Shown piece after piece: positions 1 through 10,611 of a stretch of 64,000 bases of DNA. The translations under genes were made by a program, and so were the position numbers. How positions within the stretch are numbered: the stretch's first letter is position 1; every line of letters starts with the position of its first letter. Under the pieces are notes generated by a model, which worked only from the letters and a program-made list of their open reading frames with translations, was not told where the DNA came from and made no database searches. The DNA comes from Aplidium turbinatum (taxonomy: Eukaryota > Chordata > Ascidiacea > Aplousobranchia > Polyclinidae), in contig OU964922.1 of assembly GCA_918807975.1 (NCBI GenBank), positions 2,170,001-2,234,000 of the forward strand, written 5' to 3'.

Positions 1-6
1 TTGTAT

Positions 7-687
7 TGTAGCGGACAACGGGTAACATAGCTTATCCGCCCATACCTAGCTGTGATACTAGTCTACAGCGACATTTCGGGCACAACAATGTGGCAGAAAT
101 GATCCGAGAACGAGGTCTGTACTTCTTTACTACAAGTATGATTTTATTGTCACCACATAACTTAAAAGATTGCAAACGTCTTTCCACAACAGAACGTAAT
201 CGAAATCATAAGTCCAACCCAGGAAACTGCACACTGAACGTTGACTGACGGAGCCAGAAGTAATATCACTACTGTACCAAAATCATATTATAGTGAGCTG
301 CACCAAAATTATACCATACTCTGACATACTCCTTACACCAAAACTAAAATTCTCTGTCTGTCGAATGGTCGGCCAAAACGCGATATACATAGTCGCTGAG
401 GAATGAAGCATCTGTAAGCCAGAACGTTGAAAAGACGAAAAATTACGCATATGTGATTGAAAGGTGCCGGTTGCAAGAATGCGTTTAGCTGATTGGCATA
501 CGATTTCTTAAGAGGCAAGCAAATTCCTAATCATACTTCAGGAAGCCCAAAGCACACTTGCCAAACTACATGAATTGCTTGACTTACTGGGTAACATCAC
601 CTATATGCAACAGAACGATAATTTCAAAGCGGTAACAGGCGTTTAAGAAAAGTTGAAAAGACCTAAGGTGAAACGCAGGGCGCTACA
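7..687 (-). repeat. LTR, copy 1
   Basis: Direct repeat partner of 2565-3244, bounded by TGTAGCG and CGCTACA. On the inferred minus-strand orientation this is the 3' LTR, next to a G-rich polypurine-like stretch at about 688-715. Confidence 0.8.
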
Positions 688-984
688 GACACCCCCGCAA
701 GAAGGCAAACGGGGGGGAGCCGTTTGACTTCTGATGAGGATGTATGGCGGAAGAAACGTACAAGTGAAAGGCACACAATGCGCAGCACAACATCGCATAA
801 TACATCGCACAGAAATGACACACGGTGAACAACAAGACGGGGTCGGATCCCCTCCGCACGGTGCGAGAGCTAACAGTTCCTCTGATTCCAGGGGGCGGCT
901 GGTCGGCTCTTGATTGGTAGAAGCAGAGGTCTCGTGCGGCGGACATCCGGCCACGATGATTCCTAAATAGTACAAAAAAATGTG

Positions 985-1090
985 GGAGGTTACAAGTACA
1001 ACGCTTACAATTAAGTTACAATTACAACAAGGTTACAATTACAACTACAAGGTTACAGTTACAACGAGAAAGTTACAATTATAGACAATG
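985..1090. repeat. Imperfect GTTACAATTACAAC repeats
   Basis: Several degenerate copies of a 12-16 bp unit of the form GGTTACAATTACAAC lie in the non-coding interior of the LTR element. Confidence 0.6.
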
Positions 1091-1919
1091 AGAAGCACAA
1101 TCTACGCTCTACGCAATGACGATCCAATCACTACGGTTATTATAGGTTATACTGCGGAAACAGATAATGGCTAAATGCAGTACACGAAGCTTAAGTTGTA
1201 AAAATTGATGAAGCATGTCAGAGGGCACAGAGCGCACTCTCTCTACGAAACGGAGGGACAGTCCGAACAACGGCCGTGCGAAGCAGTCGCACGAACTGCC
1301 ACAACCCGCGGCGCGAGAGCAAAGCGTCATGACAGCAGGACGGGAATACTAGCTAAACGGGGAAGGTGAAAAAACGGACAAACGTTTAAATGAAACCAGA
1401 CCAGGACTGTAGTGCCAGCAGACGACCAAGGGAAGCGACGAGGCTTGAAGTGCCTAGTCTCACGACAACCTACACACATAGGAACTGAAAGATAGATGTA
1501 CTGAGAGCATGCTAGCTGTGCGAAGCGACTGAACGTGGAACCGGTCCAACAGGGCGAACAAGTGACTGCGAACAACATGTCGGTTATATGCATGACATGT
1601 CGGTGAAGGCTGTGGCTTCACAGCAACGCTTACTGAGACGGACAGTGAAACCTGGAAGATACACATTAAGTACAATCCGCTGAGACGACACGCCAGCGAA
1701 GACGAACAGCGTATAAGCAAGTTCCTAACAGTGGCTACAAAGATGAACAACAAGGCGCTACGTGAACAAACGACTCCTACGGATGACCAGTGGTCAGACA
1801 AGGATTATAACAAGGTAAAGGAAGTGTACTGCGTCGCACGCCTATACGGGGGAAGCGCATCTCCTAAAGACAACTACAGAGCAGGGAACTGCTAAACGAG
1901 GGAGTGATTAACTGAGGAA

Positions 1920-2170
1920 ATCTATGCAGTTCCAAGTCTTATCCAGGACTACGGAATGGTTGCAGTTTTCCGTCATGCCCAGGACAGAGACTACTGTAAT
2001 TAATACGATAACTGTACGCAAGAACGGCGCCTAGCTTACTAAGGAAAGGTTGGTTGAATGGATGCAGTTTTACGTCTTGCCCAGGGCGATCTACGCTAAC
2101 TAAGGAAAGGTTGGTTGAATGGATGGATGGATGGATGCAGTTTTACGTCGTGCCCAGGACGAGGAACTAA
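1920..2170. repeat. Tandem repeat with ATGG microsatellite
   Basis: Three imperfect copies of a block of about 70-90 bp contain GCAGTTTTACGTC and TGCCCAGG. The last two copies also share AACTAAGGAAAGGTTGG. A short run of ATGG units sits at about 2117-2135. All lie inside the LTR element. Confidence 0.65.
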
Positions 2171-2564
2171 ACAGTGAACGTGTAACAAAGCCTAAGGTAC
2201 CTACAGGCACCATAGCCCAGTGTTTGAAAGGAGTCGCCCAGACGAGGGCGAAACACATTGTCATCGCTGCTGTCAAGACGCCCCGGTCGCGAGCCAACGC
2301 AAAGGACAGCAACGGCGAGGGAGATTAAAAGGCTTATGGCCGACATAATAGCATAAAAATAATATATAGACATTGTAAATTAACACTTAACTTGAGTCCA
2401 GGGATCCAACTCGAACTTGATCGAACTCGAACTTGATAGTTGTCGCAGTCGTTGTTGAAGCGTCCGGTAAAGAGAATTGTACAATACTCCACAGGAAAGT
2501 AATCCAATATAATCCAATGTAAGTTTCACGCTAATCCAAAATCACGTCGGGGTCACCATAAATA

Positions 2565-3244
2565 TGTAGCGGACAACGGGTAACTTAGCTTATCCGCCCA
2601 TACCTAGCTGTGATACTAGTCTACAGCGACATTTCGGGCACAATGTGGCAGAAATGATCCGAGAACGAGGTCTGTACTTCTTTACTACAAGTATGATTTT
2701 ATTGTCACCACATAACTTAAAAGATTGCAATCGTCTTTCCACAACAGAACGTAATCCAAATCATAAGTCTAACCCAGGAAACTGCACACTGAACGTTGAC
2801 TGACGGAGCCAGAAGTAATATCACTACTGTGCCAAAATCATATTATAGTGAGCTGCACCAAAATTATACCATACTCTGACATACTCCTTACACCAAAACT
2901 AAAATTATCTGTCTGTCGAATGGTCGGCCAAAACGCGATATACATATAGTCGCTGAGGAATGAAGCATCTGTAAGCCAGAACGTTGAAAAGACGAAAAAT
3001 TACGCATATGTGATTGAAAGGTGCCGGTTGCAAGAATGCGTTTAGCTGATTGGCATACGATTTCTTAAGAGGCAAGCAAATTCCTAATCATACTTCAGGA
3101 AGCCCAAAGCACACTTGCCAAACTACATGAATTGCTTGACTTACTGGGTAACATCACCTATATGCAACAGAACGATAATTTCAAAGCGGTAACAGGCGTT
3201 TAAGAAAAGTTGAAAAGACCTAAGGTGAAACGCAGGGCGCTACA
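2565..3244 (-). repeat. LTR, copy 2
   Basis: Near-identical to 7-687. On the inferred orientation this is the 5' LTR. The primer-binding-site-like sequence lies immediately to its left, on the minus strand, at about 2540-2562. Confidence 0.8.
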
Positions 3245-4354
3245 GTGTTTTAAGTTTCTTTCCACTTCACTATTGTGAATACAATTTTCACTGAAACATA
3301 ACCCAATTATACTTGGTTCAGTCAGTAGGCTAACACCCTACCTGTTCTGCCTTCTCTGAGCACTGATACTTACCTGGTACCTGATTAGTCCACATACCGT
3401 ACCTTCCCTTCACTTTTATACCTACCCTAGCTGCAATGCCGATACCCTGCTTTCACCTTTTATATAGGCTACCTAAGTTCTAGTAGCTTACTTACTCGCA
3501 TACCATACAATGCCTTCACCTTTTATATAGGCTACCAAATAGCCTACTTCCTTGTTTCTCATGCCATTACCTTTTATATAGGCTATCAAGTAGGCTACTT
3601 GCATGTGTACCCTGCTTATTTAACCTAGTTACCTAGCCCTATAACCTAGCTTACTCTGAATCCAGGCAACCCTGCCTGCCAGGAGCGTTACAATTGGACA
3701 GTAGCCACTTTCAACATGTTCTGATTGGTTGGCGGTGTCAAGCTGCAATTGGAGTCTTACTAGGAATTAAGAGGCTACCGTCCAATTGTGATCCTTCTAG
3801 CACTCATCCAGAGAGTTAATGCTTGTTTTAAACTTTATTTGGTAATTACAGAAGAAAAAGAGCAATAGCAGTGGTGAGAATCGAACACGCGTCAATGAAA
3901 TGACTACTTTCTAGCCCTAACCCTAACCCCTAAGCCAACCAGCTGACAAAAAATCCATCACCTAATTTGCTTTCTATGATCTTCTTTTCGCCATTTTTTA
4001 CGTCACTTAAACCGTAGCTTATGATTGGTTGGCGGTTGCATTCTCGTCAATTTCAGTGGCAGAATTTCGACTTGTTAAAGTGGCTACCGTTTTAAGATCT
4101 GAGCACACATGTTTCCAATATATTTTTTCGCAATACATTTTTGTGTTTTATAACAAGAGACAGTGAAAAACTGGACTATCATGCATTCCAAGCTTTATTA
4201 CTGACTGAGTTGAACTGTATGATGATTGATGAATCAACCATGTTTGATGGGTGTGCGGCGCATACCCTGAATATACGCCACTGCAATATCCCTGGAATGG
4301 GGTGATTTACAGATTAGTTGGACCCTGTTGTGCACCGTCGTCCTGGCGTTCAAT
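3245..4354. other. Non-coding stretch with short tandem repeat
   Basis: No coding region was seen. At 3430-3600 the phrase CCTTTTATATAGGCTA recurs three times at 60-80 bp spacing. At about 3690-3790 a short inverted pair (CAATTGGACAGTAGCC and GGCTACCGTCCAATTG) brackets about 65 bp and may be a small MITE. Confidence 0.5.
3870..3945 (-). repeat. tRNA-like SINE head (possible)
   Basis: On the minus strand TGGCTTAGGGG (3927-3937) resembles a pol III A box and GTTCGATTCTC (3876-3886) a B box, 40 nt apart. A convincing tRNA cloverleaf was not found, so a tRNA-derived SINE head fits better than a functional tRNA. No tail or target duplication was found. Confidence 0.4.
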
Positions 4355-4358
4355 TTAA

Positions 4359-5177
4359 CCGTATCTGTTGCTGCTTCCTTTTGGCGGCAAGACTCACTGG
4401 CCGATACCATCAGGTCTACGTCTCTCTTATTGCTAATTACTCCGTCGGCTTATATCAAATAACAACGGGAAAAAGTATGCCGTTGGCCAAAAGCCTTATC
4501 TATCGCTTCAATCAATTTATTTCGCAAAATATATTCCTGATTGTGTATTTTAGGTAGAAAAGGTGATAAAGACTGGGTTTTTGACCTATTTTCACCATTT
4601 CTTGGTCAAATTTCTCAGTTCACATTTTATTTTGAAAGTCTTCTTGCATTGAACACAGAATTTCATCAATTTTGTTTTTCCGTTTCTGTGCAAACAGTAT
4701 TCCATGCACTTTTTGCACTACAAAGCAATTTGTGCAAATAACAAATTACCTTTCTAATTATTGTCTGCCAGCAAAGAATGACTCATATCGCGTCAGAGAC
4801 CGACTCCCTACCCAGACAGCAAAATCGACGTTGAATCAATGTAAAAATGACGGATTTTGCTGCCTGGGTACAGAATGGAATTTTAGCGCCGTCACGTTAT
4901 GAGTGACAAACACATAATGAAACCGCACGCTAATAGTAAACTGTCAATCAAGCTATTGAATATCAGCAAATTTCTTGCATTTCATAACTGGCTATGACAA
5001 AAGGTTTATTGTGAACTTCACAATTATCCGATATTAACATAATCGGGATTAAAAGTTGGGGCAAGAAAAAAAAGTAAAAGTCAAAAAATCTCAGGTTTCT
5101 AGCGTCACTGCTTCTGTGTGAAATTTCTGAATTAGCAGAGGGCGAGACCATATGGTCTACGCCAGTAACAGGTCCGG
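4359..5177. mobile_element. 819-bp TTAA-target element, copy 1
   Basis: The element is flanked by TTAA at 4355-4358 and 5178-5181. The ends are CCGTATCTGT and a degenerate complement ending TCCGG. Its full length matches the reverse complement of 62778-63596, which is also exactly 819 bp. There is no transposase frame. TTAA duplication is typical of piggyBac and Kolobok elements. An internal hairpin around 4812-4870 pairs CTACCCAGACAGCAAAATC with its complement. Confidence 0.75.
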
Positions 5178-5267
5178 TTAAAAATGGTTTTAGATTTTGC
5201 CATTTACTCGACAAACCTCCTAAGAAACTCGAGTTGCTAAGCGAGCTGTTCCCGACGGCCCTACCTA

Positions 5268-6590
5268 ATGTACAGCATATATGTATTAACGTTTTTGCGT
5301 CCAGCTTTTTTACGCAGTTTGATCGAAATCTTTAACGGTTTTGTTGGGCGTCCTTGCAGGGATCGATTTCTGATAGCCTACAAATTCCTTGAACTTGAAA
5401 ACTTTTCTAATTTCTCCGAAGCAAAGAAATATTCGCAGTAGATTGAGTCAGATTTCAACATTCATTTCACGATGCACTTAGCGTAGACGTCAATGCCCAC
5501 GTGAACTTACTTGCCATGAGGTAGTTATTTAACCGCAACAAAGAACGATGCTTTGAAGGAAGCGTGAAGTTAAAAATAAAGTTACCGAAAAAGTTTAAAA
5601 AGAATGTTGCTTTGTTTTGTTTTTTATTCTACGTAATTTTTTACGGGTTCTTGCTTATTTACAGCAGTTAGGCTATTCCTGGTGAGCAGCACCGAAGTTA
5701 AAAAAAGATAGGTCCTGGACTATTTCCCTTTTACGTGTACCCTAAGTTCCTAACAGCCGTGGAGACTAGTATTTCAAACAAGCCATCAACGATACCCTAG
5801 TGAATTAGTCATGGTGAAATAAGCACGCAGGTCGCAAGTGTTGAAATTAACCGTTTGAAGATAATCAAACTTTGTTATTACATTGTAAACCTTTTGTGAA
5901 ATATTAGCCTACTATTAATTTGTTGTTAATGTTATGTTCTTTAAAGAAATATTGAACTTACATATTTTATATTGCTTGCATGAAACATACTCAGTCGCAA
6001 CAACATATTTATAATTATAACCTACATGTAAGCTATTTAGCAACAATATTGTTCACATAACGCATAGATCTTACCATATACTTTCTCACTAACTAGCCTG
6101 GTTTAAAACATATAGGCTATAATTTAAAACGCATAACACATAAGAAATGAACTATCATAATCAAAAATACTTAGATTTACTGAAAAAACAATTTTTTCTA
6201 GCCTTCTTCATAGAATAATCATTCAAATCTCATCACAATTTATTTGCTTCAATTTGTCACCTACTTAGTGCAGATAACTTGTCTTCACAAGACTGCAAAG
6301 CTTCATCTCCGATTCTGGCCCCAACCAACCGGAATGCTTGTGCCAAGAGACACCTGGGTGCGGCCCAATCGCCTGTACACTGGTGTCAAATTGTTCCGTT
6401 TCAATACGCACAAATGCAGGATCGCACAATCCGCGACCTGTGAGTGAGGTAAGAAGAAAGATATCGCAAACCACACCACCTGCAACTGTCCTATCTATCA
6501 TGCGCCAAATGGTGTGTGTGGTCTGCGCGAACTGGATGACCAATCAATTCAATGGCTGCTCGAAACCTTTCCGTAGTTTAGTTTAGTATA
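5268..6590. repeat. Dispersed 1.2-1.3 kb repeat, copy 1
   Basis: Matches about 52960-54135 in the same orientation, with indels. Shared landmarks include TTCGCAGTAGATTGAGTCAG, GATGCACTTAGCGTAGACGT and the end phrase GACCAATCAATTCAATGGC. In both copies the last 350 bp can be read as a degraded minus-strand peptide. The family is not recognised. Confidence 0.65.
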
Positions 6591-6596
6591 GTGAAA

Positions 6597-7311
6597 TGAT
6601 TCTCAGAGAAGTAGAAGGCATTGATGAGGGAGTTTTAGTGAACGGCATCTCATTAAACAATATTCGCTATGCTGATGACACTGTGCTCATAGCGACATCC
6701 CAGGACGGTCTACAAACACTAATTAACAAAATTTCAGACATCAGCTCAAAATATGCTCAAATTAATGAGAAATAAACAAAATGCATGACTATCTCCAAAC
6801 ACAGTCCTGAACCCCACATTGCACTTCACCAGGGAGGCAGGACAATTGAACAAGTGTCTTCTGTTAACTATCTTGGTTCCTTCTCAGCGGACGCACGATG
6901 TAAGAAAGAGATACGAAGAAGAATAGGCCTAGCCAAAGACGCATTTAATAGACCACGGCCCATTCTATTGGATCGCAAGCTTTCTATTCCTCTGAAGGTG
7001 CGACTTCTCAAAGTGTTGGTGTGGTCTGTTCTCCAGTGTGGTTGTGAAACATGGACCTTCAACACAGAAACTATAGGTGTAACATTGAAGGAGCTGAAAT
7101 GTGGTTTTACAGAAAAATGCTCCGGATTTCATATACTGATCACATCACAAATGCAGAAGTTTTAAACCAGGTACATCAAGATAAGGAATTATTAAACAAC
7201 ATAACTCAAAGGCAACTCAAATTTCTCGGTCACATTATCAGAAAAGAAGAATTCGAAAATCTTTGTCTAAGCGGTCGCCTTCTCGGGAGACGTGCTCGTG
7301 GCAGGCAACGA
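6597..7311 (+). mobile_element. LINE fragment, part 1 (reverse transcriptase C-terminal half)
   Basis: Translation gives ILREVEGIDEGVLVNGISLN followed by IRYADDTVLIA. The YADD box (6668-6679) is the reverse-transcriptase catalytic motif. Then come the thumb and C-terminal segments typical of RTE/jockey-like LINEs, including YLGSFSADARCKKEIRRRI, EMWFYRKMLRISYTDHI and RQLKFLGHIIRKEEFENL. There is at least one in-frame stop shortly after YADD, and a frame change near 7060-7080. No 5' part is present, so the copy was 5'-truncated. Its coding sequence resumes at 9461 after a hAT insertion. Confidence 0.85.
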
Positions 7312-7419
7312 CAGTAGCGCACCCAGCATGGGGTTAAGAAGGCTCAAGCCCCCCCCCCAAACCCACCACCAAAAGTGCTTTTTTTGTGTGTTCCTCATTT
7401 ATACCTTTTGCTTACAGGT

Positions 7420-8012
7420 TAGATATGAATAAGACACAACAATACAACAGGGCTGAGCATTATAACAATATATTTTACATATTTACAAATAGTTTTAACA
7501 GTCGAACGTTTTGGGTTTAACTTAAGCCCTCATCAGAAATCTGAAAATATTTATAAAAATCCAATAAATTTCAACTTCTTAAAGGTAAAATTGCATTAGG
7601 AAAAGGCAACTACATAAATAACTACAAAAAAAATTGCACCACAGGGAACGTGATACATCAAGTAAATGCTGAAGAGAATGGACGCGCCTCCAGCAAATAA
7701 TTGTTTGTTTAAATTTGGGTTGTAGCGTTTGATTAACGGTGCTTCCTATCATAGCAGTGAATTTTGGTATCAAATTGGGATTTGCTTTTGAATAAAATTT
7801 CAAATGAGTCAGCAGAGAATTTTCGACCAGTGCAAAAAGAACACTCCATAGTATGCTCTTTAATGGCACTTTTCTTTAACTCCCTAAAGTTCAGATGCTC
7901 CCGTACTTTCGTGGTCAAATGTCTGGTGGACATATACCGATGTACCGTACCGTCCGTAAGTCAATGCCGAACCACACGGACCTGTAAAACTGTAGCCCTA
8001 TACGACATTTGA
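7420..8012 (-). mobile_element. Penelope-like element 3' fragment (GIY-YIG end)
   Basis: The minus strand encodes VRYIGMSTRHLTTKVREHLN, then SAIKEHTMECSFC and FEILFKSKSQFDTKIH. This is the GIY-YIG endonuclease region found at the C-terminus of Penelope-like retroelement proteins. Downstream on the same strand is a terminal region that also occurs as both arms of the hairpin at 51672-51914. The fragment is broken and holds no reverse transcriptase. Confidence 0.75.
7508..7536 (-). ncRNA. Hammerhead-ribozyme-like core (relic)
   Basis: On the minus strand the order is CTGATGA, a GGG...CCC stem with an 11-nt loop, then AAAAC. This is the hammerhead layout (CTGANGA, stem II, GAAAC) with the G of GAAAC replaced. 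Penelope-like elements are known to carry hammerheads in their terminal repeats. The changed core base and a degraded context argue against activity. Confidence 0.5.
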
Positions 8013-8304
8013 GTAGAGAGACGAAGGCGTCTGGGACTTTAGTTGAAAATACGAACTAAATTTGAATGTTTTGTAAGTAGGAAAAACGTCCAAATTTATT
8101 GTAACAAATTGTAAATGAATGTTTACAAAATTAGTGTTTTGTTTCAAACTGTTTTCGTGCTAGTTGTTGTTTTCGCACTTATTTGTATTGGCAAACGGAA
8201 AGCTAATTCTATTTTGTCATACATGACAAAAAAGTCGAGATCTATAGAAGATTGCGAGAATGGACGTATAGGGATGAGGATACTGATGGTGCTAGTAGCA
8301 TGGG

Positions 8305-9252
8305 CAGGCGCGGATTTGTGGGGGGGCAAGTCCCCCCAAAAATTTTGTGAGGAATTGTTGAAATTGTATGTTTCCGCACCAAATGGTTTGATATGCTTCT
8401 AAACAGCTGATCTTAGTCCCACGGCGGACTTAACTTATCCCGGGGGAGGGGGGAGGGAATAATCTTTTGTTATTATTATGGTTGAAATTATCCATCGATC
8501 AGACTCCGCTATTTTCTTTCATACAACTTCAAATACATTTTAATAGTAACCTTTGTTGGAGCTGACTCAGCTACCAACATTGAACTAAATGACGTCAGTT
8601 GAAACAATCTGAAACCTGGAATGGCTGTTTTACAGTTTTTAGTCTTCATTGTGTCTTCATTTGTGCGGTGGGATGGCGCAGCGGGTAAGGCGCTCGCTTT
8701 CCAATCATGCAATCCTGCTTCGACTCCCGGCTTATGCTGGTTTGTTGACAAAACACCGCTCACCTCTACCCAAAGTGTAATAAATTGGGTAGTTGCTGAA
8801 GTAAAGGTGGCCGAGAGAAAGGAACTGGCCACCCTACTCTCGTTAGTGCCGAAGGCTTATAGTATAATGAGAACCTTATCTTCTCATCTCCCTATGCTTG
8901 GATTCAAGTATGGGACTCACCTTTACCTTTTTTAATCTTCATTATAATTTCAATTAATTACCATATAAGCCTGCAAACATACAAATATCCAATTGGTCAT
9001 GGTCACTGTATACAGGGTTTTAAACCAGATTTCAAGTTTACTTTGCATGCTCAGCAATTTTTATTCAAGCAAAATTTATTTTTTAAACATTCACAATTGA
9101 TGAAAAAAGCTGTTTTAATGTCTATTTTATAGCATATCGTATATGTCATAGTATCATTTTTCATATCTGTTTTATCTTTTTCTTTCTTTTTAATTGATTT
9201 TTAAATTTTCTGGCCCCCCCCCTCCTAAAAAGAACTCCTAGATCCGCGCCTG
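8305..9252. mobile_element. Small hAT element (CAGGCGCGGAT family), copy 1
   Basis: The ends CAGGCGCGGAT and ATCCGCGCCTG are inverted repeats. The 8-bp duplication AGCATGGG flanks it at 8297-8304 and 9253-9260. It shares its terminal 130-150 bp on both sides with the 279-bp copy at 47219-47497. It has no transposase and hosts a SINE in its middle. Confidence 0.9.
8662..8935 (+). repeat. tRNA-derived SINE
   Basis: The A box TGGCGCAGCGG (8674-8684) and B box GCTTCGACTCC (8717-8727) are correctly spaced for a pol III promoter. A conserved-looking body ends in a CCTTTACC-rich tail. A short duplication TCTTCATT lies at 8654-8661 and 8936-8943. Confidence 0.7.
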
Positions 9253-9460
9253 AGCATGGGGTTCACTTGGCCAACTTCTAATCTGATTGAGGGAACGAAT
9301 CCTGATGTATCGGCAACCGGTGGATTGTAAGTGCTTTTAAATACCGTATTAATCAAAGGGATGGGCATTGGCCTATTGTCACTGTCACTATTGTCGCAAA
9401 TCACTCGGCCTGCATTTCTGAATTAGCCTCCCCCTAAATTTTTTTCTGGGTGCGCTACTG

Positions 9461-9640
9461 GGCAACGAACAACATTGTATATAATTTTCAACAAAATTCA
9501 TCAATCAGCCAACCAGGAACACTTTGGGATACTGCACGACAAAGGGAACATTGGAAGAATTTACGAACTGAGCATCTAGTTCATCAAAGGCCGCATCGGC
9601 TGTGAAATTGTAGTAGCAGTAATTTTGTTATTCGCTGTCT
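9461..9640 (+). mobile_element. LINE fragment, part 2
   Basis: This continues the LINE of 6597-7311 on the far side of the hAT insertion. It reads LWDTARQREHWKNLRTEHLV, matching the W-x-x-A-R-x-R-x-x-W end typical of these LINE proteins. A stop follows near 9610. Confidence 0.65.
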
Positions 9641-9779
9641 TGCGGAAAGTTTACTGTTTAGTTTCTTACCTACTGTAATTTCTAATGCAATAGCCACAGT
9701 TTTTCCGAAAAATATTGAAAACAAAAAGCCTAGTCTTCTCTTATGCCTTCCCTAACTTCACGCAAAAGTTGCTTACCTT

Positions 9780-10611
9780 TCCGATATATTTGACTCTCTG
9801 AATTCTCTAAATTTATCTATGCAAGGTAATAGTTTTACGGTGATTGATCACGCCGCAAAATTTTCTGATTACCACAAAAACTCATATTCTGGAAAAGTTA
9901 TATCACCACAGATGAGTACTATATGTTTCCTCAGCTGACGCAATATAGTTGTGGCAAAGAAATTGATATTAAGCAAACCATAATTGAACACCTGGAACAG
10001 CTCACCGAAAAGTTTGTGCAGTGCTATGGATAATTTCTAACGCCTAATAGCCAAAATGATTGGATAATTGATCCATTTGTTGGAAAAGATCTGCCTCAAC
10101 TTCTCATCCATGTTGCAGAACAGTTTATGGACATAACGACAGAACAGAAGCAGCAAATCGTATTTCTTTTGTGTCCTTCAAAGACAAATACCCCCAAGAT
10201 TCTGCAAACTTCCAATTTTGGCTTCCATGTATAAGTGTATCCCACAGTTTCAAAATTAGTGATTCAAAAACTGATTTCATTTGCAACAACTTGGCTTTGT
10301 GAGACTGGATTTAGCGCCATGTGTGCAATGAAAGCTAAACAGCGAAAGCGGCTGGAAGTTGAAGCCGACAAGCAAAATAACGCCTCGATTTCAAAAAACT
10401 CACTGATAGCAAGCGAGCACACAGCTATCTCATTAGTGATTTGATAAACATATTATTTTCGGAAAAAGTTACTGCTTTGGTAGTGCTGTTTGTTTGCAAA
10501 GCAATCTTGTATGACTTTTAAAATATTACGATAATTTCCTTGAGTCGCAAGATGTTACCGTCCTGAATTTTTTTTAAATTGGTCGCCTCAAGAACGTGTT
10601 GGGAACCATTG
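9780..10611 (+). mobile_element. hAT transposase remnant (ZBED5-like) with 3' terminus
   Basis: Broken frames carry KEIDIKQTIIEHLEQL and, at 10235-10441, FATTWLCETGFSAMCAMKAK. The second is the C-terminal dimerisation motif (T-x-x-CE-x-x-FS) of ZBED5/FAM200-like hAT transposases. The right end GTGTTGGGAACCATTG at 10611 is a typical hAT terminal inverted repeat. The left end is not recognised, and stops interrupt the frame. Confidence 0.7.

Larger units (their letters stand above)
7..3244 (-). mobile_element. LTR retrotransposon, internally reduced (fossil)
   Basis: Two direct repeats of about 680 bp (7-687 and 2565-3244) both start TGTAGCG and end CGCTACA, the usual TG...CA form with a short terminal inversion. 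Next to the right-hand repeat, read on the minus strand, is TGGTGACCCCGACGTGAT, which looks like a tRNA primer-binding site of Ty3/gypsy-type elements. A purine-rich run abuts the other repeat. The element therefore most likely reads right to left. The interior (688-2564) has no recognisable gag or pol, so the element is non-autonomous or gutted. The LTRs differ at only about six bases plus a few small length differences, so the insertion is young. No target duplication was identified. Confidence 0.8.
7312..9460. mobile_element. hAT-like DNA transposon inserted in the LINE
   Basis: The ends CAGTAGCGCACCCAG and its complement CTGGGTGCGCTACTG are perfect 15-bp inverted repeats. The 8-bp duplication GGCAACGA flanks it at 7304-7311 and 9461-9468. 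Eight-base duplications and CAG termini are typical of hAT. Only a possible transposase N-terminus remains (KRKANSILSYMTKKSR, about 8190-8235, + strand), with the remainder lost. It contains a Penelope-like fragment and a smaller hAT. Confidence 0.9.

Noticed and set aside
3915-3932. CCCTAACCCTAACCCC as a telomeric tract
   Set aside because: Only two to three units, lying inside a tRNA-like SINE head that explains it better.
8668-8740. Functional tRNA gene
   Set aside because: A and B boxes are present, but the cloverleaf is poor and it continues into a SINE body with target duplications.
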